The notes: generated by a model from the letters alone, not told the origin. A stretch of 64,000 bases of DNA from Cesiribacter sp. SM1 (GCF_020178975.1 NZ_JAHXBU010000038.1:1-64000); one strand, 5' to 3'; numbered from the stretch's first letter, positions 26,601 through 35,255 are shown. A program made the numbers and translations.

Positions 26601-27024
26601 AAATATTTTTCTGATGATTGTACCAGCCGCTCTCCTGATCATAAGTAAGGGCATCAGGACCCTGCGCATAAAAAAGCAGGTAATCGGCAGCATCGAGACG
26701 ACCATCATCACCGCCTACAACCTGTACAGCCAGCTGGGGCAGGTCCTGGTGGCGTGCTGAAGCATTGGGTTCCGGCACCATGCCGCCCCCATAACCACTG
26801 ATCTGCAGGTTAGCCGGATCGGCACCTGCAGCCAGTATGCTATTGCTGCTTAAAAAAGAAGAAGAAATTTTGTAGACCCCGCTCTGGGTAACACCTATCC
26901 TGATCCAGCGGCCTTCGGCCAGCGCACTATTTTGCTGTGCAGCACTATCTGGAGATAGGCACAAACATGTACATAAAGCGCATAAAAGGAGTCGCCAGGG
27001 CATAGGCTGCTTTGCAGTGCTCAT
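23617..27024 (-). CDS. porU: Type IX secretion sortase PorU (gingipain-type C25 peptidase)
   Basis: 1,135 residues. After a signal peptide (about 1-29), an N-terminal barrel-like region and a caspase-like C25 domain follow. The catalytic pair is visible: His649 in FTGHGSH and Cys683 in FVTATCEFG. The region from about 1040 to the end resembles a sorting-signal domain (YPNPLREQTNFAITHT, then GIYVFKVVL). PorU removes the C-terminal signal from cargo and attaches it to lipopolysaccharide at the cell surface. The start at 27024 overlaps the end of the frameshifted purS region; ATG codons a few residues further in (27003) are alternatives. Confidence 0.94.
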   Translation of the reverse strand: MSTAKQPMPWRLLLCALCTCLCLSPDSAAQQNSALAEGRWIRIGVTQSGVYKISSSFLSSNSILAAGADPANLQISGYGGGMVPEPNASARHQDLPQLAVQVVGGDDGRLDAADYLLFYAQGPDALTYDQESGWYNHQKNIYSDTAYYFIGMGTTPGLRQTQGANEGLSYPAITSYEAVEVYEKDEVNIISSGRRWFGDAFGLTASRQYTTALQELTEGNVRLRTAFINTNRSAVSFSVLLNNQLQQEVSIRHTIDYQYAEKGWIAEKESQVSTAAFTGSAPLQLQISLSGGNSGNKAYLDYYLLQTPTRLRYRGSQLSFISPQSINHPAVTYQLADAPAGLQVWDISNPQQPLAQEASLQNNQLLFGTASNQLKSFIAFTPADAPAPVSFGPVPNQNLHADLQPELLIVTHQSLLAEAERLADFRRSHDGLAVKVVTTRQVYNEFSSGRQDVAAIRDYVRYLHQQGGGRLRYLLLFGRGYYDYKQRTQQPFNLVPLYESYNSVHPINSYASDDFYGFLEEHEGDWTEDESGNQSLDIGIGRLPVTTATEARQVVDKLIRYSSDEATFGNWRQRILFVADDEDGNVHQQDAEQLARLATTANDLYSPRKIYVDAYPKIITANSQTSPGAQKALRDAIDQGALIVNFTGHGSHRFWTFENIFSKTAAENLQNRNKLPLFVTATCEFGLHDGELRSGAESLILNPGGGAIGLLTTARPVFTFSNFKINSAFYKYAFPSASGEIRRLGDITRLTKNEGVPETGVYNRNFVLLGDPSLQLAYPKQPIALTAITRLTGAEALDTLKAYEIVRIEGMVVNPDQEADASFSGTLLATVYDKSDMLSTLGQSDPAMTYSQRQNVLHRGEASVKNGHFFFEMAVPKNIRYETGFGRIELYATHADGKRDAAGASEQIKIGGSAAGKANDRTPPQVQLYLNDTTFVSGNPVASQAMLLAKLQDEHGINISYSVPGQNIEAVLNDTSTFILNDYYISTKGNYKEGWLRFPLYNLPPGRHRLNLQAWDTHGNGSVQSIDFVVPGSEGISITSARNYPNPLREQTNFAITHTRSGDDLEIELLVYGMDGRVYQRLKQTSLAATGTLHLSAPGINNKNLNPGIYVFKVVLRSLSDGSVAERAEKLVILK

Positions 27025-27091
27025 CGATAACGGCCTTTTTGCCGAGCTGGTTCCCGCACAGGAGGAGCCATTCTGAAAACGTGGCCCGGGC

Positions 27092-27326
27092 CTCGTGTAT
27101 TGTGCAGGAGTAGCCTTCCTTAATCAGCCGGGCCAGCAATATTTTGCAGGCTTCACCTAACTGTTGGCTGGCAGAATCACGGCTTTCGGCTCCAGTTGAA
27201 CGTGTTTACCGATACAAACAGCCTGTGCCTTTGTAGTTCAAGGCTGGCAAGGCGTTGTATTACTGCTTTGCCTTGTGGGTCCGGGATCTCTTCAGGGATC
27301 AGGCTGCTTTCAGTGCGATATCTCAT
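27092..27326 (-). pseudogene. purS: purS (FGAM synthase subunit) broken by two apparent frameshifts
   Basis: Read on the minus strand from ATG 27326, this gap encodes PurS in three frames. The first gives IPDPQGKAVIQRLASL, matching the PurS DPQGKAV motif; the second gives AVCIGKHVQLE, matching VRIGKHI; the third gives ESRDSASQQLGEACKILLA and then LIKEGYSCTIHE, matching the C-terminal EACxKLLAN region. Shifts fall near 27238 and 27189, each repaired by adding one base (the second restores GAGGCCGAAAGC). The start overlaps the pssA stop by 17 bases. PurS is the small subunit with PurL and PurQ of the FGAM synthetase. The third frame runs on into porU to 26945. Sequencing error and true decay are both possible. 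Confidence 0.8.
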
Positions 27327-28002
27327 GTTCTTTGTGGAACATGGAAAGAGCTACGTACAACAAAATGATGAGCGGTATAGCTACAAATTTGAAGAAAATA
27401 ATCAATAGTAGAGAAAGTAGGAGGAAAATATATTTAACCCGGTTGTGTGCCCAGCTAAAGTCTTTGAACTTTAGTGCAAACAGCGGCAGCTCTGCCACCA
27501 GTAAAAAAGACATGATAAAGGCTACAGCCAGCAAAAATGCCGGGTGACGCATAAACTCCCAGCCGGGCTGCCTGTCCAGGATGAGGGGGAATGAGCTGAT
27601 GAGCAGGGCATTGGCAGGCGTGGGTACACCAATAAAACTGGTGGTCTGGCGGGTATCTACATTAAACTTAGCCAGCCGTATGGCCGAAAAGATCGCTACA
27701 ATGAATGCAAGGTAGGGAACCCACTCGGGTACTGCTGTTTCGCGCAGCATGGCAAACAGTATCATGGCGGGTAGCAGGCCAAAGGTTACCATATCGGCCA
27801 GGGAGTCCAGCTCGCCGCCAATGGGAGAGCTTACTTTTAGCGTGCGGGCGGCAAAGCCATCGAAAAAATCAAATATAGCGGCAAGCCAGATCAGGTAAGG
27901 ACCCCAGATCATACTGCCCTCCAGTACTTCTACAACTCCCAGGCATCCGCACACCAGGTTGCTGCACGTAAGGGCATTTGGAATGTAATGGCGAATGCTC
28001 AC
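27310..28002 (-). CDS. pssA: CDP-diacylglycerol-serine O-phosphatidyltransferase
   Basis: 230 residues, an integral membrane enzyme that makes phosphatidylserine from CDP-diacylglycerol and serine. The CDP-alcohol phosphotransferase signature is exact: DG-x2-AR-x8-G-x3-D-x3-D, here from DGFAAR to ELDSLAD (about 48-70). Four to six further hydrophobic segments follow, ending with a very hydrophobic pair (FLLLSLLLIIFF, VAIPLIILL). The N-terminal MSIRHYIPNALTCSNLVCG is the usual PssA start. The ATG at 28002 overlaps the upstream hydrolase gene by 4 bases, and the stop overlaps the purS start. Confidence 0.93.
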   Translation of the reverse strand: MSIRHYIPNALTCSNLVCGCLGVVEVLEGSMIWGPYLIWLAAIFDFFDGFAARTLKVSSPIGGELDSLADMVTFGLLPAMILFAMLRETAVPEWVPYLAFIVAIFSAIRLAKFNVDTRQTTSFIGVPTPANALLISSFPLILDRQPGWEFMRHPAFLLAVAFIMSFLLVAELPLFALKFKDFSWAHNRVKYIFLLLSLLLIIFFKFVAIPLIILLYVALSMFHKEHEISH

Positions 28003-28652
28003 GCGATTAAATTACTAAAGAATGGATTGAATAACTTTTCCTGCTTAATGGTGGTGGCAGGGCCATGGCCACAGTAAATTTTGGTGTCGTCGGGCAGGGT
28101 AAAAAGTTTCTCACGAATGCTCTTCATCAGTGTTTCGTGGTTGCCGCCGGGCAGATCGGTCCGGCCAATGCTGCCGGCAAAGAGGCAGTCGCCATTGATG
28201 CAGAACTTTTGCTCCTGCTGCCAGAATGCAACATGGCCAGGGGCGTGGCCGGGTACAAAAAGTACTTTAAGCTCATGCTTGCCAAGCATCAGCGTTTGGC
28301 CTTCCTCCAGCCAGGCATCGGCTTCGGTAGGTTGGTAGCGCGAAAATCCGTACATAGGTGCATAGGTAGGTACGGCGCGCAGCACCTGGTCTTCAATCTG
28401 GTGTATCTGCAGGGGCAGGTTCCATTTGGTTTTTACAAACCAGTTGCCCAGCACATGATCTATATGGCAGTGGGTGTTGAGCAACAGGGCAGGCTCCAGG
28501 CCTTTTTCTTCTATGAATAGTGCCAGTTGTTCCTGCTCTTCGGGCTCGTAGCAGCCCGGATCTATGATGGCAGCCTGCAGGCTTTCTTCATCATATAATA
28601 CAAAAGTGTTCTCTGAAAAAGGATTGAAGGTAAAGCTCTCTACTTTTATCAT
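27999..28652 (-). CDS. Metallo-beta-lactamase-fold hydrolase, glyoxalase II-like
   Basis: 217 residues with the zinc motif HCHIDH at 61-66 and the further ligands of the glyoxalase II group: His in GHAPGH (about 134-139), Asp in NGDCLF (about 153), His in YCGHGPAT near 196. GRTDLPGG is also characteristic. Members hydrolyse thioesters such as S-lactoylglutathione or persulfides; Bacteroidota often lack glutathione, so the physiological substrate is uncertain. It is the first gene of the run leading to pssA, purS and porU-porV. Confidence 0.87.
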   Translation of the reverse strand: MIKVESFTFNPFSENTFVLYDEESLQAAIIDPGCYEPEEQEQLALFIEEKGLEPALLLNTHCHIDHVLGNWFVKTKWNLPLQIHQIEDQVLRAVPTYAPMYGFSRYQPTEADAWLEEGQTLMLGKHELKVLFVPGHAPGHVAFWQQEQKFCINGDCLFAGSIGRTDLPGGNHETLMKSIREKLFTLPDDTKIYCGHGPATTIKQEKLFNPFFSNLIA

Positions 28653-28720
28653 GCGCCTGTTTTTTGCGAAAATGTACTTAATTTTGACAATTTACCAAGG
28701 CAATTTGTTTTCTTTCGCCC

Positions 28721-29773
28721 ATGAAGGTTGATGCACTCATCATAGGCCAGGGGCTGGCCGGTACGCTCTTGTCTTACAATTTACTTAAGCAGGGCTTTTC
28801 TGTAATGGTACTGGACCAGCCACAGCTCACAGCCTCCAGCAGGGTGGCCGCTGGTATATACAATCCCATTACAGGCAGGCAAATGGTTAAAACCTGGTGG
28901 GCCGACCGGCTGTTTCCGTTAATTCCGCAGGCCTATGGAGAACTGGAGCAGCTGTGTGGCAGCCTGTTTCTGCACCAGATGCCTGTTTACCGCCCTTTTT
29001 TTTCTATTGCAGAACAAAACGACTGGTCGGGCCGCTGGAGCGATGCCGCCTATGCTCCCTATATTGAGCAGGTGCATGTAGCCCCTGCCTACACGCCCCA
29101 TATAAAAAATCCTTATGGAGGGCTGCTGTTGAAGCAGACCGGCTGGCTTGATATTCCGCTTCTGCTGCAGGCGTGGAAGCAATACCTGCAGGCACGGAAT
29201 AGTTTCCGTAGTGAAATTTTTCAGGAGGATACACTAGAGGTAGGGGGTGAAGGCGTTAACTACCAGAATGTTGAAGCCCGCTGGGTCATTTACTGTAATG
29301 GAACTGCACAGTTGCAGAGCCGGTTCTGGCAGTGGCTGCCACTACGGCCGGTAAAAGGAGATGTGCTGCTGCTGCAGGCAAATGCAGCCTTGCCGGTAAT
29401 TCCGAACAGGGGTGTGTTTATGGTGCCGGTGGGAGAGGGGCTTTTCAGGGCCGGCTCTACCTATTATCACCAGGATTTACACTTAACCCCCGATCCGAAA
29501 GGGCGGCAGGAGATTGAAGAAAAGCTGGCTGATCTGATCAGTATTCCCTGGCAGGTACTGGAGCAGCAGGTAGGCATACGCCCGGCAACCAAAGACCGCC
29601 GGCCGGTGCTGGGCCCTCACCCGGAGCATAAATCTGTTTATGTTTTCAATGGTTTGGGTACCAAGGGCGTTAGCCTGGCACCCTATTGTGCAGAAATGTT
29701 AACACAACACCTGAAAAACGGCTCAGATCTGGCAACAGAAATATGTATTGAGCGGTTTTATTCGTTATATTAG
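28721..29773 (+). CDS. FAD-dependent oxidoreductase, DAO family
   Basis: 350 residues. The N-terminus has the FAD Rossmann motif IIGQGLAGTLL (7-17) and the ATG-region SSRVAAGIYNPITGRQMVKTWWA (39-61) common to the MnmC-C/glycine-oxidase-like group. The C-terminus has the second FAD block DRRPVLGPHP and NGLGTKGVSLAPYCAE, as in D-amino-acid oxidase and glycine oxidase proteins. The substrate is not determined; in Bacteroidota these are usually annotated simply as FAD-binding oxidoreductases. The gene is divergent from the hydrolase gene with a 68-base gap. Confidence 0.85.
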   Translation: MKVDALIIGQGLAGTLLSYNLLKQGFSVMVLDQPQLTASSRVAAGIYNPITGRQMVKTWWADRLFPLIPQAYGELEQLCGSLFLHQMPVYRPFFSIAEQNDWSGRWSDAAYAPYIEQVHVAPAYTPHIKNPYGGLLLKQTGWLDIPLLLQAWKQYLQARNSFRSEIFQEDTLEVGGEGVNYQNVEARWVIYCNGTAQLQSRFWQWLPLRPVKGDVLLLQANAALPVIPNRGVFMVPVGEGLFRAGSTYYHQDLHLTPDPKGRQEIEEKLADLISIPWQVLEQQVGIRPATKDRRPVLGPHPEHKSVYVFNGLGTKGVSLAPYCAEMLTQHLKNGSDLATEICIERFYSLY

Positions 29774-29797
29774 AACACTTGCCCATCAATAAGGCCT

Positions 29798-32700
29798 ATG
29801 TCTGTTTTTACACGTTACATGCTGGCACTGTGCTGCCTTTTTTTACCCTTTACACTGTCGGCACAGCTTACCAAATCAGATTTTGGAAAGAACCGCCTGC
29901 AATACAAGGAATTTAACTGGCGCTACTACAGCACTACCAATTTCGATATTTACTTCTACGACGATGGGCAGGAGCTTGCCAGGCTTACCGCTCGTTATAT
30001 TGAAGATGAATATGATCGCATAACAGATGTGCTGGGCTACGCGCCCTATTCCAAAACCAAGATCTTTCTCTACAACTCCCTTGCCGATTTACAGCAAAGC
30101 AATGTAGGTGCTAATGAAACTCCATTTACTGTGGGGGGGCAGACGAACTTTGTAAAGTCGCAGGTAGAAATTGCTTTTCCGGGAACACTGCAGGAGTACA
30201 AAGAAGAGCTGATTTTAAGAGTATCGCATATGCTGCTGATGGATATGATGTTCGGCGGAAGCCTTTCAGATATTTTTCAGAACACCTACCTCATGACCCT
30301 GCCGGAGTGGTTCCTGGAGGGAGCTGCCCGCTATGTTGCCTATGGCTGGGGTATGCAGATGGATGATTACATGCGCGATGAGTTTAAAGACGGTAAAGCG
30401 CCCAAGCTTAATAAACTGAAAGGGCTGCAGGCGGCCCTGGTAGGCCAGTCTGTCTGGAATTACATTGCAGAAGAGTACGGACGCTCCAACATCTCTAATA
30501 TCCTGAACTATACGCGTATTATCAGAAATGAAGAAATGGCAATTTCCAATACACTGGGAATGCCCTTCAGGCAGTTTATGGGAGGCTGGCAGAAATTCTA
30601 TACTGAAAATGCCAGAGAAGTACTTGCCGACTATACTGTTCCTGCAGATGAAAACCTGGTATCGAACAGGCGCTCCGGTCTGCAGCTCCACAATAGTGTA
30701 GCCCTAAGCCCGGGCGGCCGTTACCTTGCCTTTACTGAGAATTATAAAGGAAGCTATTCCATCAGGGTAAAAGATACACGCACGGGCAAAACCAGAACCG
30801 TTCTTAAAACAGGTTACAGAATTTTAGACCAGCAGACCGACGATACCATTCCTCTTGTAGACTGGCAGGACAGCACAAGCCTGGGGGTAATGAGCGTACG
30901 TAAAGGTTTGTATACCCTCTACCTGGTAAATGTGCTTAACCGCAGGTCTGAACGCCAAACCATTGGTAAAATAAGCCAGGTAAACAATTTCTCCTTTTCG
31001 CCTAATGGCCGTGTAATTGCCATGAGTGCAGAAAAGCAGGGTAGAAATGATATTTACCTCTATAGCCTCAAGCGCAACAGCTTAACTGCCATCACCAACG
31101 ACTGGTATGATGATATTACACCTTCTTTTGTGCCTGGTACAAACAATATTGTCTTTAGCTCAAACCGCTTAACTGACACACTTAATACCAACAGGCCTGT
31201 TGAGTTGAAAGAGATAACAGATAACTACAACCTGTTCATCTATAATGTAGATACTACCAGGGATGTGTTGGTGAGGGTAACAAACACACTGGGCAAAAGT
31301 CAGCAGCCGCTGGCTGATGGTAAGGGTAATATCTATTTCCTTAGTGAGCAGAGAGGCATCAACAACCTGTTTCGCTACAATATGTATGACAGCCTCTACC
31401 ACCAGATTACGTCGTATTACACAGGTATCGAAGATTATTCACTCGATTTAGGTACAAACGCTCTGGCTTTTATTAGCCTGAATGATGGCGATGAGCGCCT
31501 TTACTATCTGCCCAATATTGATCTGAGCGTTAATAAATTTACCAAACCTACCAAACGACAGGGAATTCTGCAGGCGCGTAAGTTTTACCAGAACAGGCTT
31601 AGAGAGGCAACAGGCACTGGTACTCAGCAGGGGCAGAGCCTGCAGCGAAGGAGAGGAACTCCTGCAGATACTGCACAAAGTGTACCTCCAACGCTGGAAT
31701 CACAGGCGCCAACGCTGGTAACACCACCCGATACCACCCAGGCAGCAACGCAGCCAGAACCTGAAGTGGCTGCGGAAGAACCCGAAGAGCCAGGCCTGAT
31801 CAATACCGATAATTATGTATTTGATGCCACCGCAACAAGTACACAGGGGCCTGCAAGAGAGCAGGAGCCAAGCAGGCAGCAGGTGCAGGAGCGGCGTTCG
31901 GCATCTTTCTTAAGTGCATACCGGCAAACCAGAAAGAAAGACCCGATGCAGGGGCCTTTCCGGATGGAGCCAAGGTTTATGGTGAATAATGTGGTAACCT
32001 CTATTGCTTTTGATCCTTTACGGGCCAGCATTGGTGCCGGTAGTTTAGGATTTGTAATTGAGGGAGAGCTTAACGATATGCTGGAGAACCATAAAATTTA
32101 TGGTGGTGTGCTGGCGATGTCGGATTTGCGCAGTGGTGACCTGTTCCTGGAGTATCAGTACCTGAAGCACCTCATCGATTTTAAGGTACGTTATGACCGA
32201 CGGGTAATTATTGCCCCCATGGCCGATGTAGAAAGAGATAAGTTTGCTCTAAATAAAGCTGCCTTTACCTTTGCCTATCCTTTCTCTATCAGTACCAGGC
32301 TGGAGGGCGGACCTACTGTGGCAAGCTCCAGCTTTATTCCTATCTACGATCCCAACAGAGCAAACACCAGTAACCTCTTATCTAACGAAAACACCTTTTA
32401 CGCAGGTGGGCATGCGCAGGTGGTGTTCGATAACACGGTAGTCAAGGGCTTTAATATTTTCCAGGGCACAAGAGGTCGCCTGCAGTATGAGCACATGCTC
32501 GGCATCGACGATCAGGAAATGGGCTTCGGAAAAATCACTGGTGAGATCAGGCACTACCAGCCTATCAGCAGGGAAATAACACTGGCAGGCCGCCTGTTCT
32601 ACGGAAGGTTTACCGGAGAGAATAAACCGCTCTTTATACTGGGGGGAATGGATAACTGGCTGTTCAACAGAACCAATTACCGCTCTAAAGACCCGCTGCT

Positions 32701-33163
32701 TCCGCCAGCCAGCGACAACCACCAGGATAGAAGAAACCTGCTCTTCCATGATTATGTAACTCCTTTACGCGGCTTCAGCTATAATGCCCAGCATGGTACC
32801 AACGCCCTGGCCCTGAACCTGGAGTTGCGCGTGCCACTGATCCAGTACTTCTACAGAGGTCCTATTTCTTCTAATTTCTTCAGGAACCTGCAGCTTACCA
32901 GCTTTTTCGACATAGGCTCCTCGTGGTCTGGTAAACCACCATTTTACCAGGCGAATAGTGTAAACACCGAGCCTATACCTGATGAGGGCAGCGGTTTTGA
33001 TATTGTTGTAGTTAACTACCGGAACCCCTGGCTTAGTGGTTATGGCTTTGGCATAAGAACTGTGTTGCTGGGCTACTACGCCAAGTTTGATATAGCAAAA
33101 CCAATTGTTGATTATGAGGTAGGAAGCACCAGGTTCTACTTCACCCTTGGATATGATTTCTAA
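29798..33163 (+). CDS. Large outer-membrane protein: degenerate metallopeptidase-like region, TolB-type propeller, D15-type barrel
   Basis: 1,121 residues with a signal peptide (about 1-22). Residues 30-270 resemble the gluzincin/peptidase-MA type seen in similar Bacteroidota proteins: LPEWFLEGAARYVAYGW (about 168-184) fits the Glu-bearing second motif, but the expected HExxH reads SHMLLMD (about 143-149). Residues about 280-600 hold repeated WD40/PD40 strands (SFSPNGRVIAMSAEKQGRNDIYLYS-like). A low-complexity Pro/Thr/Gln/Glu linker at about 610-720 leads to a C-terminal beta-barrel resembling the surface antigen D15/Omp85 fold, ending FTLGYDF. This should be an outer-membrane protein. Function unknown. 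Confidence 0.75.
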   Translation: MSVFTRYMLALCCLFLPFTLSAQLTKSDFGKNRLQYKEFNWRYYSTTNFDIYFYDDGQELARLTARYIEDEYDRITDVLGYAPYSKTKIFLYNSLADLQQSNVGANETPFTVGGQTNFVKSQVEIAFPGTLQEYKEELILRVSHMLLMDMMFGGSLSDIFQNTYLMTLPEWFLEGAARYVAYGWGMQMDDYMRDEFKDGKAPKLNKLKGLQAALVGQSVWNYIAEEYGRSNISNILNYTRIIRNEEMAISNTLGMPFRQFMGGWQKFYTENAREVLADYTVPADENLVSNRRSGLQLHNSVALSPGGRYLAFTENYKGSYSIRVKDTRTGKTRTVLKTGYRILDQQTDDTIPLVDWQDSTSLGVMSVRKGLYTLYLVNVLNRRSERQTIGKISQVNNFSFSPNGRVIAMSAEKQGRNDIYLYSLKRNSLTAITNDWYDDITPSFVPGTNNIVFSSNRLTDTLNTNRPVELKEITDNYNLFIYNVDTTRDVLVRVTNTLGKSQQPLADGKGNIYFLSEQRGINNLFRYNMYDSLYHQITSYYTGIEDYSLDLGTNALAFISLNDGDERLYYLPNIDLSVNKFTKPTKRQGILQARKFYQNRLREATGTGTQQGQSLQRRRGTPADTAQSVPPTLESQAPTLVTPPDTTQAATQPEPEVAAEEPEEPGLINTDNYVFDATATSTQGPAREQEPSRQQVQERRSASFLSAYRQTRKKDPMQGPFRMEPRFMVNNVVTSIAFDPLRASIGAGSLGFVIEGELNDMLENHKIYGGVLAMSDLRSGDLFLEYQYLKHLIDFKVRYDRRVIIAPMADVERDKFALNKAAFTFAYPFSISTRLEGGPTVASSSFIPIYDPNRANTSNLLSNENTFYAGGHAQVVFDNTVVKGFNIFQGTRGRLQYEHMLGIDDQEMGFGKITGEIRHYQPISREITLAGRLFYGRFTGENKPLFILGGMDNWLFNRTNYRSKDPLLPPASDNHQDRRNLLFHDYVTPLRGFSYNAQHGTNALALNLELRVPLIQYFYRGPISSNFFRNLQLTSFFDIGSSWSGKPPFYQANSVNTEPIPDEGSGFDIVVVNYRNPWLSGYGFGIRTVLLGYYAKFDIAKPIVDYEVGSTRFYFTLGYDF

Positions 33164-33185
33164 AAAACATCGTACTATATACCTG

Positions 33186-33220
33186 AAAAGCCTCCCGCTA
33201 CTTAGCAGGAGGCTTTTTTA
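33186..33220 (+). terminator. Rho-independent terminator
   Basis: Ten-base stem AAAAGCCTCC / GGAGGCTTTT with a 12-base loop and a T run, 20 bases after the outer-membrane protein gene. Confidence 0.85.
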
Positions 33221-33408
33221 TGTTTTATAGCTGTAGCATGATATACAGCATGTCCAGCATACTACCTTGGCAATAGTGCTTCGCCAGTGGCTCACAAACA
33301 GGCAAACCACCCGTGTTATGCCATAGTTTTGCGCAGGCAGCTGTAATTTGTCTTTGATTAGTAATGCGCAGCTCTATTACAATTTGAGCCTGCAAATACT
33401 ACTACTGC

Positions 33409-33416
33409 TACTTTCG
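33409..33416 (+). promoter_or_regulatory. Candidate -7 promoter box upstream of the YicC gene
   Basis: TACTTTCG differs from the TAnnTTTG consensus at one position. A TTTG at 33383-33386 lies 22 bases upstream, slightly more than the usual 19-20. Weak to moderate support. Confidence 0.35.
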
Positions 33417-33484
33417 TGGGAACAAAATTAAAATAAGTGTTAGTTTTGCTGCATACGGTACTAAGCTAATTCTAAATCAGTTGT

Positions 33485-34360
33485 ATGCTAAAATCAATGA
33501 CCGGCTATGGCAAAGCACAAGCCGAGAAAAATAATGTGTTAATTACCGTGGAGGTTAAGACATTAAATTCAAAATACTTAGAGTTAAATCTGCGTTTACC
33601 CAAAGCCTACACTGACTATGAGATGGAGGTGCGCCACCAGCTGAACCATTTGTTGGTGAGAGGCAAGGCAAATGTAACCGTAGAGGTACAGTATCTGGGT
33701 ATTTCCAGTACACAGATCAATTATAATAAAGAGCTTTTTCGCCATTATTATCAAACCCTGCAACAATTGGCCAGGGAGGTTGGAGCACCCGAGAATGATA
33801 TTTTTCGCCTGGCACTTCAGCAGCCTGAGGTAGTAAGTACGCCGGTGGTTGAGCTGGAGGAAGAGGAGTGGAAGCTGATGGAGGAAACCATCAGAATGGC
33901 GGCTAAGCAGTGTGATGCATTCAGGATCAGGGAAGGAGAAGCCCTGCGCATGAAGCTGCACGGCTATGCTGTTGAAATAGGACGCCTGTTAAGTGAAATA
34001 GAAAAGCTGGACAGTGGCAGGATCGATAACATCAGGGAGCGCCTTGAAAAGCGGGTTGAGGAGCTGATGTCTCTGGATAAGATGGACAAGAACAGGCTGG
34101 AGCAGGAGATGTTCTTTTACATTGAAAAACTCGAGATAAGCGAGGAGAAGGTAAGGCTGCGTACACACCTTTCTTATTTTGAACAAACACTCCAGGCGCC
34201 TGATTCTAACGGTAAAAAGCTGGGCTTCCTCTCACAGGAGATCGGCCGCGAAATTAATACAATCGGTTCTAAAGCCAATGATGCAGAAATTCAGCTGCGG
34301 GTAATTCAGATGAAAGAAGAGCTCGAAAAAATCAAAGAGCAAAGTCTGAATATTCTCTAG
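33485..34360 (+). CDS. YicC/YloC family endoribonuclease
   Basis: 291 residues with the family start MLKSMTGYGKA and the central VEVKTLNSKYLELNLRLP block. The C-terminal half shows the conserved FFYIEKLEISEEKVRLRTHLSYFEQTL and IGREINTIGSKANDAEIQ segments. YicC proteins are single-strand RNA endonucleases with a role in sRNA or mRNA turnover. The length is normal for the family (about 290). It is a single gene, with terminator hairpins on either side. Confidence 0.93.
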   Translation: MLKSMTGYGKAQAEKNNVLITVEVKTLNSKYLELNLRLPKAYTDYEMEVRHQLNHLLVRGKANVTVEVQYLGISSTQINYNKELFRHYYQTLQQLAREVGAPENDIFRLALQQPEVVSTPVVELEEEEWKLMEETIRMAAKQCDAFRIREGEALRMKLHGYAVEIGRLLSEIEKLDSGRIDNIRERLEKRVEELMSLDKMDKNRLEQEMFFYIEKLEISEEKVRLRTHLSYFEQTLQAPDSNGKKLGFLSQEIGREINTIGSKANDAEIQLRVIQMKEELEKIKEQSLNIL

Positions 34361-34367
34361 TTCTCAT

Positions 34368-34404
34368 AAAAAAGAGGCTTCCCATGGGGGAGGCCTCTTT
34401 TTTC
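34368..34404. terminator. Bidirectional terminator
   Basis: AAAAAAGAGGC / GCCTCTTTTTT arms around a 14-base partly paired loop, between yicC-like and the convergent TonB-like gene. Confidence 0.85.
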
Positions 34405-34421
34405 ATTCAGTACTGACTGAA

Positions 34422-35120
34422 TCAGTTATTGATTTTGATGGCTACAGGAAGCTGCATACGCATTTTTACCTTACGCCCCTGCTGCCAGGCTGGCTCCCAG
34501 GCAGGTGCTTCCTGCAGCAGCTTTATAATCTGTTCTTCCAGCTTTTTATCGAAGCCCCGTACAATTTTAATATCGGTTAAGGTACCATCGGTATCAACTA
34601 CAAAAGAAACCTGCACCTTGCCATCCCTGTTTTGGCTAATGAGGTGGTCTGGTATTCGCAGGTTATTGTAGAGGTATGCATAAAAGGCCTCATATCCCTG
34701 TGCCGGTACTGCAGCCTCGCTGTAATCAGGCATGTCTGTTACGGGGCCTTCGGGTTCGCTGTTGCCAAACAAAACATTCGGATCCAGTTCGCTGTCACCC
34801 TCTGTTCCTTCCGGTACTTCAATATCAGGAGGGGTTATGTCAATGTCTATGTCCGGAGTGATATCATCTTCAGTAGTTGTAATCTCTGATGAGATACTTT
34901 TAGGCTTTGGCTTTTCAGGCACAAATGTTGGTTTGAAGTCAATAATGTCAATGCCAGAATCTTTGGCCTCGATGACACCGCCATCCGCAAGCGTTTCATG
35001 AGGCGTTTTCCACTCAAAGGCGGTGATTATCAGCACCATACTTACCACAAGACCAGCTGAAAAGTAGAGTGAGCTACCCTTCCGGTAAGATTTTTGTTGA
35101 GGTTTAGCAGGAGTTTGCAT
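34422..35120 (-). CDS. TonB-like energy transducer (first)
   Basis: 232 residues: one membrane helix at about 21-38, a Pro/Glu-rich periplasmic linker (about 50-140), and a TonB C-terminal domain at about 150-230 (RDGKVQVSFVVDTDGTLTDIKIVRGFDKKLEEQ). Energy transducers of this type pass proton-motive-force energy from ExbBD to outer-membrane receptors. No exbB or exbD is nearby. Linker sequences differ from the second transducer, so these are paralogues rather than recent copies. Confidence 0.85.
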   Translation of the reverse strand: MQTPAKPQQKSYRKGSSLYFSAGLVVSMVLIITAFEWKTPHETLADGGVIEAKDSGIDIIDFKPTFVPEKPKPKSISSEITTTEDDITPDIDIDITPPDIEVPEGTEGDSELDPNVLFGNSEPEGPVTDMPDYSEAAVPAQGYEAFYAYLYNNLRIPDHLISQNRDGKVQVSFVVDTDGTLTDIKIVRGFDKKLEEQIIKLLQEAPAWEPAWQQGRKVKMRMQLPVAIKINN

Positions 35121-35255
35121 AGGCTTATCATATAAAAGTTGAAAGGAAATTCTGCTAGTAGTTCATATTTAACGTAAAAATTCCGCTTTTATTCTAAACC
35201 TTTCTCTAAAATTCCGTATAAGATAAGTAGCAGTAAATCCTCTTCACACAAAAGA

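Larger units (their letters stand above)
33164..33484. other. Intergenic region with a terminator and a promoter candidate
   Basis: The 321 bases hold the terminator at 33186-33219 and, near the 3' end, TACTTTCG at 33409-33416, a one-base variant of the TAnnTTTG box, 69 bases before the yicC ATG. No gene or RNA was recognised. Confidence 0.55.

Noticed and set aside
26945-27139. Separate small minus-strand gene overlapping the porU start
   Set aside because: It is the third frame of the broken purS, running on into porU, so it is treated as part of that pseudogene.
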